In this document: in pieces, positions 17,479 to 24,586 of the stretch
How positions within the stretch are numbered: position 1 is the first letter of the stretch
Layout of the letters: the number at the start of each line of letters is the position of its first letter
NCBI GenBank assembly: GCA_963665265.2
Contig: OY762224.2
Location: 4,147,158-4,211,157, forward strand
Reading direction: 5' to 3'
DNA from: CAXXHQ01 sp963665265
GTDB lineage: Bacteria; Planctomycetota; Planctomycetia; Pirellulales; Thermoguttaceae
Length of the DNA stretch: 64,000 nt
The notes under the pieces: generated by a model
Database searches by the model: none
What the model was told of the DNA's origin: nothing
Seen by the model: the letters and a program-made list of their open reading frames with translations, nothing else
Program-made: the position numbers and the translations under genes

Positions 17479-18984
17479 TCATCCGCCCTTAAACGCCCCT
17501 TTCACCTCTTCTTCGCACTCAGCCAAAACCTGCGTCAACCGCCTTGCCCCGGCCGAAGCGCCGCACAGGGAGGACGGACCTCCGACGCACCCCCCCTCGC
17601 AAGCCATCACCTCGAGGAAATTCGCCCCGCTGCGCGCTTTCGGCATCATCTGCAAAAGCTTAAGCGTCTTTTGATCAAGCCCGTTAATCTGCCGCGAAAC
17701 CAGCTCGGCATTTTCCGGCAAATTCGCGGCAATGGCCGCGGTTACGCCGCCGCTGATCGGAAAACGTCGTCCGCACGGGCCGCCAGCGCAATCCAACTCC
17801 TCGCCTTCCTGCTCTTCAACATCAATCCCGGCGGCCACCAAAATGCTCCCCAACTCGTCGAAACTTAAAACGGCGTCCACGTTCTCGTCCTCCGCAGCCT
17901 CCCAACGTTTCGCAAGGCATGGCCCTATGAAAACCGTAAAAGCGTCGGGAATTCGCTCCTTCGTTCGCGCAGCCGTAATTTGCAACGGCGTCTTCGTATG
18001 AGAAATGTATTTTTGCATGTTCGGCAGGCGTTTTTCAATCGCCAGCTTCCAGGCTGGACAGCAAGAGTTGGTCATTAATTCGTCGCCGGCCGCCATTCGC
18101 TCGACGAATTCCTCGGCTTCAAGTCGCGCCGTCTCGTCCGCGCCCGACGCCACTTCAACCACCTCGCTAAACCCCAATTTTCGAAGAGCCGCCGCGATTC
18201 GCTCCGCATTGGCGTCGAATTGCCCCAGCAGCGCCGGAGCGTACAAGGCCGCCATGCGCCGGGGCTCGGCCAGCGCATGCAAGGTCCGGAACATTTCGCT
18301 CACTTCCAATATTGCGCCGAACGGGCACGCTTGCCGACACTTGCCGCATAAAATGCACTTCTCGTCGTCGATCTTTTGCTTGCCGTTCACCCCCCGCGAC
18401 AACGCTCCCGCCGGACACGCCTCCTCGCACGGAATCGGCACGTAAACAATCGCGTGGTACGGACAGACCTTCGTGCACTTGCCGCAATTGACGCACTTCT
18501 CGGCGTCTATCCTCGCATGACCGTCAACCATGCCGATCGCCTTCTTCGGACAGTTCAGCGAACACGGCCGAGCCAAGCAACCTTGGCAAGCGTTCGTCAC
18601 ATAGTACCTATTTCGCACGCACCCCGCGCAGGCGTCGGCCATAATCGAGAGAAACCGCTCTGGCCGAGGAGCCTTTTCCGCCGCAAGCGCCTTTCGCGCG
18701 TATTCATTGAGCGGCGTCAATTCATCCGTCTCGTCTTCCGTCGCCACGCCCAACGCCGCCATGCAACGATATTTAATCAGCGCGCGATCGCGATGAATGC
18801 AGCAGCGGGTCGAGTCGCCCTCTTTCGGACGCATATCTATCGGCAACCGATCGATCGATTTCTCTAATTCGCCGGCGAAAAACAATTCGCAAAGGCGAAT
18901 CATTATTTCGTGATGCAATCGGGCGGCGTTGTTGTCGCAAATCATGATCCGAACTCTTTCGTCGTGCAATTCTCGTCGCCGCAT
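17479..18984 (-). CDS. [FeFe]-hydrogenase with multiple ferredoxin domains (HydA2-like)
   Basis: This 501-residue enzyme should interconvert protons and H2 in the cytoplasm using ferredoxin-type electrons. An N-terminal domain with two Cys clusters (C119/C122 and C133-C145) is followed by two [4Fe-4S] ferredoxin motifs (C164-C174 and C210-C220). The H-cluster motifs follow: TNSCCPAW (C308, C309), GPCLAK (C356) and ACEGGC (C462, C466). Both the cluster ligands and the proton-relay Cys308 are present, so it may be catalytic, unlike HydS next door. It starts 24 nt after a [2Fe-2S] protein gene. An alternative ATG exists at residue 14. The class resembles HydA2/HydS gene sets of anaerobic Firmicutes (established for the family; the role here is inferred). 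Confidence 0.88.
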   Translation of the reverse strand: MRRRELHDERVRIMICDNNAARLHHEIMIRLCELFFAGELEKSIDRLPIDMRPKEGDSTRCCIHRDRALIKYRCMAALGVATEDETDELTPLNEYARKALAAEKAPRPERFLSIMADACAGCVRNRYYVTNACQGCLARPCSLNCPKKAIGMVDGHARIDAEKCVNCGKCTKVCPYHAIVYVPIPCEEACPAGALSRGVNGKQKIDDEKCILCGKCRQACPFGAILEVSEMFRTLHALAEPRRMAALYAPALLGQFDANAERIAAALRKLGFSEVVEVASGADETARLEAEEFVERMAAGDELMTNSCCPAWKLAIEKRLPNMQKYISHTKTPLQITAARTKERIPDAFTVFIGPCLAKRWEAAEDENVDAVLSFDELGSILVAAGIDVEEQEGEELDCAGGPCGRRFPISGGVTAAIAANLPENAELVSRQINGLDQKTLKLLQMMPKARSGANFLEVMACEGGCVGGPSSLCGASAGARRLTQVLAECEEEVKGAFKGG

Positions 18985-19008
18985 CGGGCGGCGCGCTCTC
19001 CCGAGACT

Positions 19009-19314
19009 CTATTTGCTCAACACCAGCTTCTCTATCTCTCGCACCAAATCGGGCAACGTCGCCCGACTCACCACCGCTCCGTCGATTTCCACGCAGGGCG
19101 CGCGGTTGTATTTGCTCCCCTTGCAGTAGCCCAAGCAATGACTGCCGACGATCTCGGTCTTCGCCGCGACTTCCGGCGGCAAAAGCGAGCCGATCGACTC
19201 CAACTCGGCGGCGCCCATGACGAAGCACGTCGTCCCCGTGCAAACTCGCACGACGATCTTCCCCGCTTCGCCCGGTTCTTCGCTTCGCTCACGATTTAAA
19301 TCAAACATATTCAA
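19009..19314 (-). CDS. [2Fe-2S] thioredoxin-like ferredoxin (NuoE-C type), copy 2
   Basis: This 101-residue protein has the thioredoxin-like [2Fe-2S] fold found at the C-terminus of NuoE. The four-Cys pattern is CTGTTC near residue 25-30 and HCLGYC near 60-65. It likely carries single electrons between the phosphatase/hydrogenase partners or to an NAD-linked module. It overlaps the phosphatase gene by 14 nt and is followed closely by the catalytic-type hydrogenase, so it is probably that enzyme's electron partner. No NuoF-like flavoprotein is present in the window, so it is not an evident HydABC bifurcating complex. Confidence 0.85.
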   Translation of the reverse strand: MNMFDLNRERSEEPGEAGKIVVRVCTGTTCFVMGAAELESIGSLLPPEVAAKTEIVGSHCLGYCKGSKYNRAPCVEIDGAVVSRATLPDLVREIEKLVLSK

Positions 19315-20479
19315 CCGTCACTTCCTTCAAGTACCGCTCGGCGAGCGTTTTCTGCACTCTTTTGATGATATTTCTGCGAATCTCCAAATCGATCGGCAAC
19401 GTCGGGTCTTGATGCGCTTCGTTGATCCGCGTTCCGATCTTAAAATGAATCACGTCGTTCTCGCGAAGCAATTCCGCCAATTGAACGGCCGCATCTCGTC
19501 GTCCGTCCTCCGGGGGCGAATCCAAATATTGCGCCGTTCTCGTGAGCGTCAAAATCCCTTCGGTCACAAGATCAACGCCCGGCATCGTCGAAGGCGGCGG
19601 CAAGTCCTCGCCGCGTCGCGGCAAGCGCGTTTCAATCGATCGGTTCAGTTCCCGCGACACGATTCCCGCCGTCGTTCCGCCGCAAATGACTTTCGCCCCT
19701 TTGAACTCACGAAACTGCCGCGCAATCTCCCGATCGCGTTGCGTATGAAACGGCGGGCCCGACAACACCAACAGCTTCCTCGGCCGGCGAAAATAAAACA
19801 CCGCGCAGGTCATGTCGTCCGAGGCGCGTAATCGCTCGTCTTTGCGCAACGCCTCGAGCACGATCAATTTCGCGAGCATTCTAGCGGAAATCGTCGGCTC
19901 GGCGTTCACCAATCGCTCAACGTACTCAGCGCACCCTTGCGTGCGCCAACCTAGTTTCCAATTTTTGCTCCCCAACCCCGCTTGGCTCACTCCGTCGCTA
20001 AAGACAATGATTCGATCTTCCGGCTGCATGCAAAAATCGGCGATCCGCATTACGCGATTCGGCCAACGCTCGGAGGCGATTTGTTGCGTCACCGTCTCAA
20101 TGCTTTTTCCGTCGCGAACGAACAGAAAATGCGGATTCCCCATCTCGACGACCCGCGTTCTCCCGTGCAGCGCCGCATCGACGATCGTAAACGTGGCGTA
20201 GCTGATCCGTCGCACTTTACAAACCGGCAGCGAATCCATGATGATGTCGGCCGAACGCATGATCGGCATGTTGCTCGCCGAAAAGCGCAACGCCATCTTT
20301 CCGGTCATGTTCGCCAAGATGTTCGCTTTAATTCCGCTTCCCAGCCCGTCCGACACGACGCCGATCACCCGTCCCTCGCCCGGCATTTTCTGCGAAAAAA
20401 AAGCGTCTCCGCAAACGACCTCACCGTGTTTTCGTTGTTGATAGGATTCGACTTCGGCGAACAAGGTCTCTTCGCTCAT
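19301..20479 (-). CDS. SpoIIE-type serine/threonine phosphatase
   Basis: This 392-residue protein is a PPM/PP2C-family phosphatase of the SpoIIE subclass. Metal-binding acidic motifs are visible: VVCGDAFF near residue 23, VVSDGLGSGIKA near 40-52, IVFSDGV near 155 and SDDMTCAVFY near 222. After the phosphatase domain (about 1-230) a further 160-residue domain follows (starting LVLSGPPFHTQRDREI), also typical of the phosphatases found beside HydS. It overlaps HydS by 4 nt. Inference: it dephosphorylates an anti-sigma or similar protein in response to the H2/redox state read by HydS. Confidence 0.85.
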   Translation of the reverse strand: MSEETLFAEVESYQQRKHGEVVCGDAFFSQKMPGEGRVIGVVSDGLGSGIKANILANMTGKMALRFSASNMPIMRSADIIMDSLPVCKVRRISYATFTIVDAALHGRTRVVEMGNPHFLFVRDGKSIETVTQQIASERWPNRVMRIADFCMQPEDRIIVFSDGVSQAGLGSKNWKLGWRTQGCAEYVERLVNAEPTISARMLAKLIVLEALRKDERLRASDDMTCAVFYFRRPRKLLVLSGPPFHTQRDREIARQFREFKGAKVICGGTTAGIVSRELNRSIETRLPRRGEDLPPPSTMPGVDLVTEGILTLTRTAQYLDSPPEDGRRDAAVQLAELLRENDVIHFKIGTRINEAHQDPTLPIDLEIRRNIIKRVQKTLAERYLKEVTVEYV

Positions 20480-22227
20480 CGCGGCGCCTCCTCCGACTCT
20501 TCATCGTCGTCCTCGCCGTCTTTGCGCACGGCGTAATCGTCGGCGATCGAACGCATCAGAATCTCGGTGTCGGCCATGTGCTCGCCCAAGCGGCAAGCGA
20601 TGTCTTGAACCGTCGTGATGTTGCGTTGAATGACCTCGCGCGCTTTCTTCGCGATCCGTTCTCGACGCAATTCGGTTTGCGTCACGTCCTCGACGATCGC
20701 GCCGACCGTTTGTTGCGGCTCGATCGTAAAAATCGTCACGTTCATCATCCGCCCGCCTACGGCCAAATGCTCGCGGCGAACGTCTTCGCACGACCGCAAC
20801 GCCTCGACGAATAAATCCGAAAACGGCAATACCGACTCCAGATGCGCGCCGGCCAAACCGTCGCTCGCCTCGAACGCCGTCACCGTGTCCTCGCCGAATA
20901 GTTGCGCGAACGCCTCGTTCGACTCGACGATCGTCAAATCTTTGTTCACAATCACCCCGCCGCACGGCATGCAACGCAACAACGCGTTGGCCTTGCTCAT
21001 CGCCTGGCGCCGCATGTACGACGCGCACATCGCCGGCTCCGCTTTTCCTTCCAACAACGCCTGGGCGAATTTCCGGCAGGTGTCGTACCCGCACCCGCCG
21101 CAATTCAATTCGTCGCCCGCGTTCGACTTGCCCACCCGCGCTAACGCCGCTTGGAGGTCGTGCGGGCTGAACGCGCGAGTCGCCAGAAACTTTCGCTCGT
21201 ACTTCTCCGCCAATTCGACTCCCGGCTCCTGCCGCGAGAAAACGTCGCGTCCTTTCGCGAACCGCAACGTTCGGTCGCGGCCCCATATCGGGTTGCGGTC
21301 TTGCGCTCGGCCAGGCCCGCCGATGCAACCACCCTCGCACGCCAAACATTCGATAAACGTGCGACGATCCAGGTCATCCGGCCGCAAGTTATCCAATCCC
21401 TTCGCCACCGCCGACATTCCCGAAAGCGTCACGAAATCGGCGCCCGCCGCCTCGCCATACGCCTTAATCGTCTCGCTCATCCCGCCTTCAATCGGATAGA
21501 GCGCGCCTTCCGCGGCCATGCCTAGAGCAAACGCGGCCTCCGACGCCGGCTCTATCTTCGCCGCCTCGATCTTCTCCTCCTCAAGCCACTTTCGCAAATC
21601 GGCGAACGTCAACGCCAAGTCCATCAATTCGCCCCGCCGGTCGGCCTCCTCCTTCTTCGCAATGCACGGCCCGACGAACACGACGCCGATCGCAGGACCG
21701 AACGCTTGACGAAGCATTCGCGCATGCGTCAACGCCGGCGAAAGCAACGGAGTCAAGAAGGGAGTCAAACTCGGACGGTATTTTTGAATGAACGAAACGC
21801 AGACCGGACAGGCCGTCGATATCGCCAAACGCGGGCCCTCCTCGGCAAGCATCTTCGAGACTGCCGCCGAAACTTGCTGAGCGCCCAACGCCGTTTCGCT
21901 CACTCCGGCAAACCCCAATCGTTTAATGGCCGTCGCCATCCGCTCCGACGACACGCCGTCGAACTCGCTCACCCACGACGGCGCGAGCGATAGGTAAACC
22001 GCCTCTTTTCGCTTCAGCAAATGCTTCGCCCGGCCTAAATCGTCCCTTATTCGCTTCGCCTCGACCGGACATACCTCGACGCAATGACCGCACGAAACGC
22101 ATAACTCGGGTACCACGCTCGCTCGTCCATGCTCTATGCGGATCGACTTCACCGGACAATTACGCACGCACTTGTAGCAGTCGTTGCATTCGTTTTCGAT
22201 CGTGTAGATGGGAAATTTGCGATTCAT
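20476..22227 (-). CDS. hydS: Sensory [FeFe]-hydrogenase with PAS domain (HydS, group C)
   Basis: This 583-residue protein matches the putative H2-sensing hydrogenases. Two [4Fe-4S] motifs come first (C14-C24, C43-C53), then the H domain with TACPVC (Cys140), GPCIAKKEE (Cys188) and CLACEGGC (Cys297, Cys301), a further four-Cys Fe-S domain (C376, C379, C384, C401) and a PAS domain (about residues 415-525) ending in a helical signalling tail. Position 139, where catalytic enzymes have the proton-relay Cys, is Ala, as in characterised HydS. It overlaps the upstream ferredoxin and the downstream phosphatase by 4 nt each, implying a signalling unit. The maturases HydE/F/G are not in the window. Confidence 0.88.
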   Translation of the reverse strand: MNRKFPIYTIENECNDCYKCVRNCPVKSIRIEHGRASVVPELCVSCGHCVEVCPVEAKRIRDDLGRAKHLLKRKEAVYLSLAPSWVSEFDGVSSERMATAIKRLGFAGVSETALGAQQVSAAVSKMLAEEGPRLAISTACPVCVSFIQKYRPSLTPFLTPLLSPALTHARMLRQAFGPAIGVVFVGPCIAKKEEADRRGELMDLALTFADLRKWLEEEKIEAAKIEPASEAAFALGMAAEGALYPIEGGMSETIKAYGEAAGADFVTLSGMSAVAKGLDNLRPDDLDRRTFIECLACEGGCIGGPGRAQDRNPIWGRDRTLRFAKGRDVFSRQEPGVELAEKYERKFLATRAFSPHDLQAALARVGKSNAGDELNCGGCGYDTCRKFAQALLEGKAEPAMCASYMRRQAMSKANALLRCMPCGGVIVNKDLTIVESNEAFAQLFGEDTVTAFEASDGLAGAHLESVLPFSDLFVEALRSCEDVRREHLAVGGRMMNVTIFTIEPQQTVGAIVEDVTQTELRRERIAKKAREVIQRNITTVQDIACRLGEHMADTEILMRSIADDYAVRKDGEDDDEESEEAPR

Positions 22228-22496
22228 CGCTCGGCGCTCCCTTTCGCGCTTAGACCTTCCTCGAGCAGATCGATCAACGAGCCTTCGTCAACGAAGTGGT
22301 GCGTTCGATCCCCGATTCGCACATTTGGCCCTTTGCTGCATTCGCCCATGCAACGGCAGCCGCGCAGCTCGACGTAACGGCTCAATCCGCGACGCTTGAG
22401 AGTCTCTTCAATGATTTCCAGATTCAGTTCGTTGCCTCGCGCGAAACACGAACTCCCCATGCAAATGACTATCTCCGGTTGCGACTCTTCCGACAT
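22224..22496 (-). CDS. [2Fe-2S] thioredoxin-like ferredoxin (NuoE-C type), copy 1
   Basis: This 90-residue protein has the pattern CMGSSC near residue 12-17 and CRCMGEC near 47-53, which supplies the four [2Fe-2S] ligands of the NuoE-C thioredoxin-like fold. The frame is open upstream to 22598, overlapping rex, but GGGAG lies 8 nt before the ATG at 22496, so this start is preferred. It overlaps hydS by 4 nt (ATGA). It probably passes electrons to or from HydS. Confidence 0.85.
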   Translation of the reverse strand: MSEESQPEIVICMGSSCFARGNELNLEIIEETLKRRGLSRYVELRGCRCMGECSKGPNVRIGDRTHHFVDEGSLIDLLEEGLSAKGSAER

Positions 22497-22548
22497 GATC
22501 TCGGCTCCCATGAAAAACGTGAAAAACAGCGCCGCCGTCCTTCCGTTT

Positions 22549-23199
22549 TCATGTGCCGCCGAATCGCAACAATCCTCGTTTACCCGCGAGCGCCGCAAGC
22601 TCGGCGCCCAAGTCCTCGTCTTTCACCGCCACACCCTTCGGCACGCGAAGCGAACATGGCGCGAAATTCCAGATTCCGGCAATTCCCGCCGCGACGAGTT
22701 GATCGGTCACTCGCTGGGCCGCCTCGGCCGGTATCGCCAACACGGCGACGCTCACTCGAAGCCGACCCGTTAGATCTTCGAGCTTCTCCATCGGCAAAAT
22801 TGGTAAGCCGACGATCTTCTTGCCGATCAATCGAGGATTCACGTCGAACGCCGCTATCATCTCTAGCCCGCGTTGTTGAAATCCCGAGTAACTCAATAGC
22901 GCCCGACCAAGATGCCCCGCGCCAATTAAAAATCCCCGATCCGGATTGTTCCAGCCGAGCAATTTCAATATTGCCTCTTCGAGCAGGTCGATCTCGTAGC
23001 CGACGCCCGATCGACCGTTGAGTCCCGTATAGGCGATGTCCTTGCGAACCAGCGTCGGATCAAGGTCCAACTCTCGAGCAAGATGCACGCCCGAGGTGAC
23101 CAACCGGCCACCGTCTCGGAGCTTGTCCAAAACAGTCAAATAGGAAGGAAACCGCCGGATGGCAGGCAACGGGACGCCAGAATGTGCAAGCCGAATCAT
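22549..23199 (-). CDS. rex: Redox-sensing transcriptional repressor Rex
   Basis: Rex is a DNA-binding repressor that senses the NADH/NAD+ ratio and controls fermentative and hydrogenase genes. The 216-residue protein has the N-terminal winged helix (PAIRRFPSYLTVLDKL; VRKDIAYTG) and a Rossmann domain with GAGHLGRALLSY (near residues 92-104), then the C-terminal domain-swap helix region (GIAGIWNFAP). It is the first gene of the hydrogenase operon, 52 nt before the ferredoxin gene. Autoregulation through the promoter repeats upstream is plausible, but a perfect Rex box is not seen. Confidence 0.95.
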   Translation of the reverse strand: MIRLAHSGVPLPAIRRFPSYLTVLDKLRDGGRLVTSGVHLARELDLDPTLVRKDIAYTGLNGRSGVGYEIDLLEEAILKLLGWNNPDRGFLIGAGHLGRALLSYSGFQQRGLEMIAAFDVNPRLIGKKIVGLPILPMEKLEDLTGRLRVSVAVLAIPAEAAQRVTDQLVAAGIAGIWNFAPCSLRVPKGVAVKDEDLGAELAALAGKRGLLRFGGT

Positions 23200-23221
23200 G
23201 GTGCATTTCTCACGAATAAAC

Positions 23222-23261
23222 TATCGATAATCTTATATCGATATTTTATTACTTATATCGA
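23222..23261. promoter_or_regulatory. Operator-like repeats over the rex promoter
   Basis: Two kinds of symmetry overlap the promoter. An inverted repeat tatcgat-N8-atcgata occupies 23222-23243. A 10-bp direct repeat cttatatcga occurs at 23232-23241 and 23252-23261, exactly 20 bp (two helical turns) apart, with one copy inside the -35/-10 spacer and one just downstream of the -10. This layout fits binding by a dimeric repressor. It does not match the usual Rex consensus well, so the binding protein is undecided. Confidence 0.55.
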
Positions 23262-23271
23262 CTCGACACAA
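23243..23271 (-). promoter_or_regulatory. Sigma-70 promoter of the rex-hydrogenase operon
   Basis: On the minus strand TTGTGT (-35, at 23266-23271) and TAAAAT (-10, at 23243-23248) are separated by exactly 17 bp, about 45 nt before the rex start. The surrounding DNA is clearly more AT-rich than the flanks. Spacing and match are good for a housekeeping promoter. Confidence 0.7.
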
Positions 23272-23543
23272 GGTTATTTCGGTAAAAAGTTACTGAATAA
23301 CCAGAAAGAGATTGTCTTCGGCTGGGAGAAAATGGCGTAAACGCAATATAGATAAAGAGTAGCGTCTTCCGAGAAAATTCGCGCGATGTCGCAGCAATCT
23401 ATGCGAAAAAGGACACGCTTCGTGGTGCGCTTGCTTGCACGACCGCCCTGCGGCGTCACTGACCGTTCGTTTAGCCGCAATGCCGAGGGATGCGCGGGGG
23501 CCGCTGGCTGCTCGATTAGCCGACGGCTGAACGACTGGGCATT

Positions 23544-24290
23544 CTACCGCTCGGCTTGGGCGGCGGCCGCCGTAATCTGTTCGATTACCCAACGGTCGAC
23601 GTCGCCGAGCATCTGCGGAGCAAGCTCCTGCCCACATGGATATTGGCGAAGCGTGATCGACATTCCCGCCGTATGCAGAAGACGAAGATCGTCGCTAACT
23701 TTGTCGGCCCCATAAACTTGGCTGTCTCTTCCGGTCGCCAAAAACAGCGGCAACCGTCGGGCGTCGGTCAAATTGCTAAACAACGGGCGAACGGACGGCA
23801 ACGCGCCGCACAAGGACAAAACTCCGGCGAAATAGGACGGATTATTCATGCCGACGCGAAACGCCATCGTTCCGCCGCAGCCGAAGCCGACCAAGAAAAT
23901 CTTGCGTTTTGAGATGTGATATTGAGAAACGGCCGCCTCGATCGCGTCGAAAATACGTTGTTCGCCGTCGGCCGACGATTCGTCTTCTTGCGGCCAAGCG
24001 ACTGTGGCCGACACGTCCTCCCCTGCCCTGCTAACGATGCCGCGCGGCGCCACGGCCACGTAATTCCGCAAGCTAACCAGGGGCATAATCAACCGCAATT
24101 GTCGCTCGTCGGCCTCTTGTCCATGCAGCCAAACGAGGAGCGGATAGGCGTAGCCCGGCTCGTAATGCATAGGGGCGAAAAGGGTGTGCGAAGCGTCGGT
24201 CGCTTTTTGCGAAAAAATGCCCGACTCGATCTTCAAAGTCGGTTGCGACTGAACGGACTTACGCAAAACAGGTTGCGAGGAGTGCGGCAT
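23544..24290 (-). CDS. Carboxylesterase/phospholipase-fold protein lacking the catalytic Ser and His
   Basis: This 248-residue protein has the alpha/beta hydrolase fold of the phospholipase/carboxylesterase family (YPLLVWLHGQEADERQL near residues 49-65). The nucleophile elbow, normally GFSxGG, reads GFGCGG at 135-140, so the Ser is Gly137. The GHE motif that supplies the catalytic His reads CGQEL with Gln221. The fold is thus kept but the triad appears lost, suggesting a pseudoenzyme, perhaps a binding or scaffold protein. It is a single gene with flanking gaps, and its partner is unknown. Confidence 0.8.
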   Translation of the reverse strand: MPHSSQPVLRKSVQSQPTLKIESGIFSQKATDASHTLFAPMHYEPGYAYPLLVWLHGQEADERQLRLIMPLVSLRNYVAVAPRGIVSRAGEDVSATVAWPQEDESSADGEQRIFDAIEAAVSQYHISKRKIFLVGFGCGGTMAFRVGMNNPSYFAGVLSLCGALPSVRPLFSNLTDARRLPLFLATGRDSQVYGADKVSDDLRLLHTAGMSITLRQYPCGQELAPQMLGDVDRWVIEQITAAAAQAER

Positions 24291-24586
24291 TTCTATCGAC
24301 CTTCCAAACGCTATATATTAGGAGGCCGGACATTCCTGTCCAGCCATTTTTTTGTGACGTAATTCGTGCAGTTAGAGCGGGACAACATCCCGCCATTTAC
24401 CCCGCCGACGAGGAGTTTTCTTCCCGCCAGCACCTATGCGAGGTTACTCTACTCCAACGCCGAAGGTATTGTCAACGCCAGCCGGCCCCCCCCGGCGCGA
24501 ATAGCGTAAAAACCCCGGAACGCAGTTCCGAGGAGGAGACGTCCGCTAGGCGTCAGGAGGGCAGGTATTTTTCCGTGTCCCCGTTG
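24291..24586. other. Intergenic region between the hydrolase-like gene and the TAXI gene
   Basis: About 300 bp with no supported gene. It contains the upstream sequence of the hydrolase-like gene (TTAGGAGG-like and AT-rich DNA near 24310-24325), GC-rich runs (a long C-tract near 24486-24493) and one clear terminator at 24508-24533, listed separately. Confidence 0.6.
24508..24533 (-). terminator. Rho-independent terminator after the TAXI gene
   Basis: On the minus strand a 9-bp stem (CCTCGGAAC/GTTCCGGGG, one G-U pair) with a 3-nt loop is followed by five T. It lies about 55 nt downstream of the stop codon of the TAXI-type gene. Confidence 0.75.

Noticed and set aside
17479..20479. HydABC electron-bifurcating complex
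   Set aside because: No NuoF-like flavoprotein subunit is present; the [2Fe-2S] partners are only single-domain.
20501..21349. 282-codon minus-strand frame overlapping hydS
   Set aside because: Arg/Gly-rich text in another frame of the well-supported hydS gene.
23190..23215. Rex-box-like sequence at the rex start
   Set aside because: The half-sites deviate at several positions from TTGTGA-N6-TCACAA; too weak.
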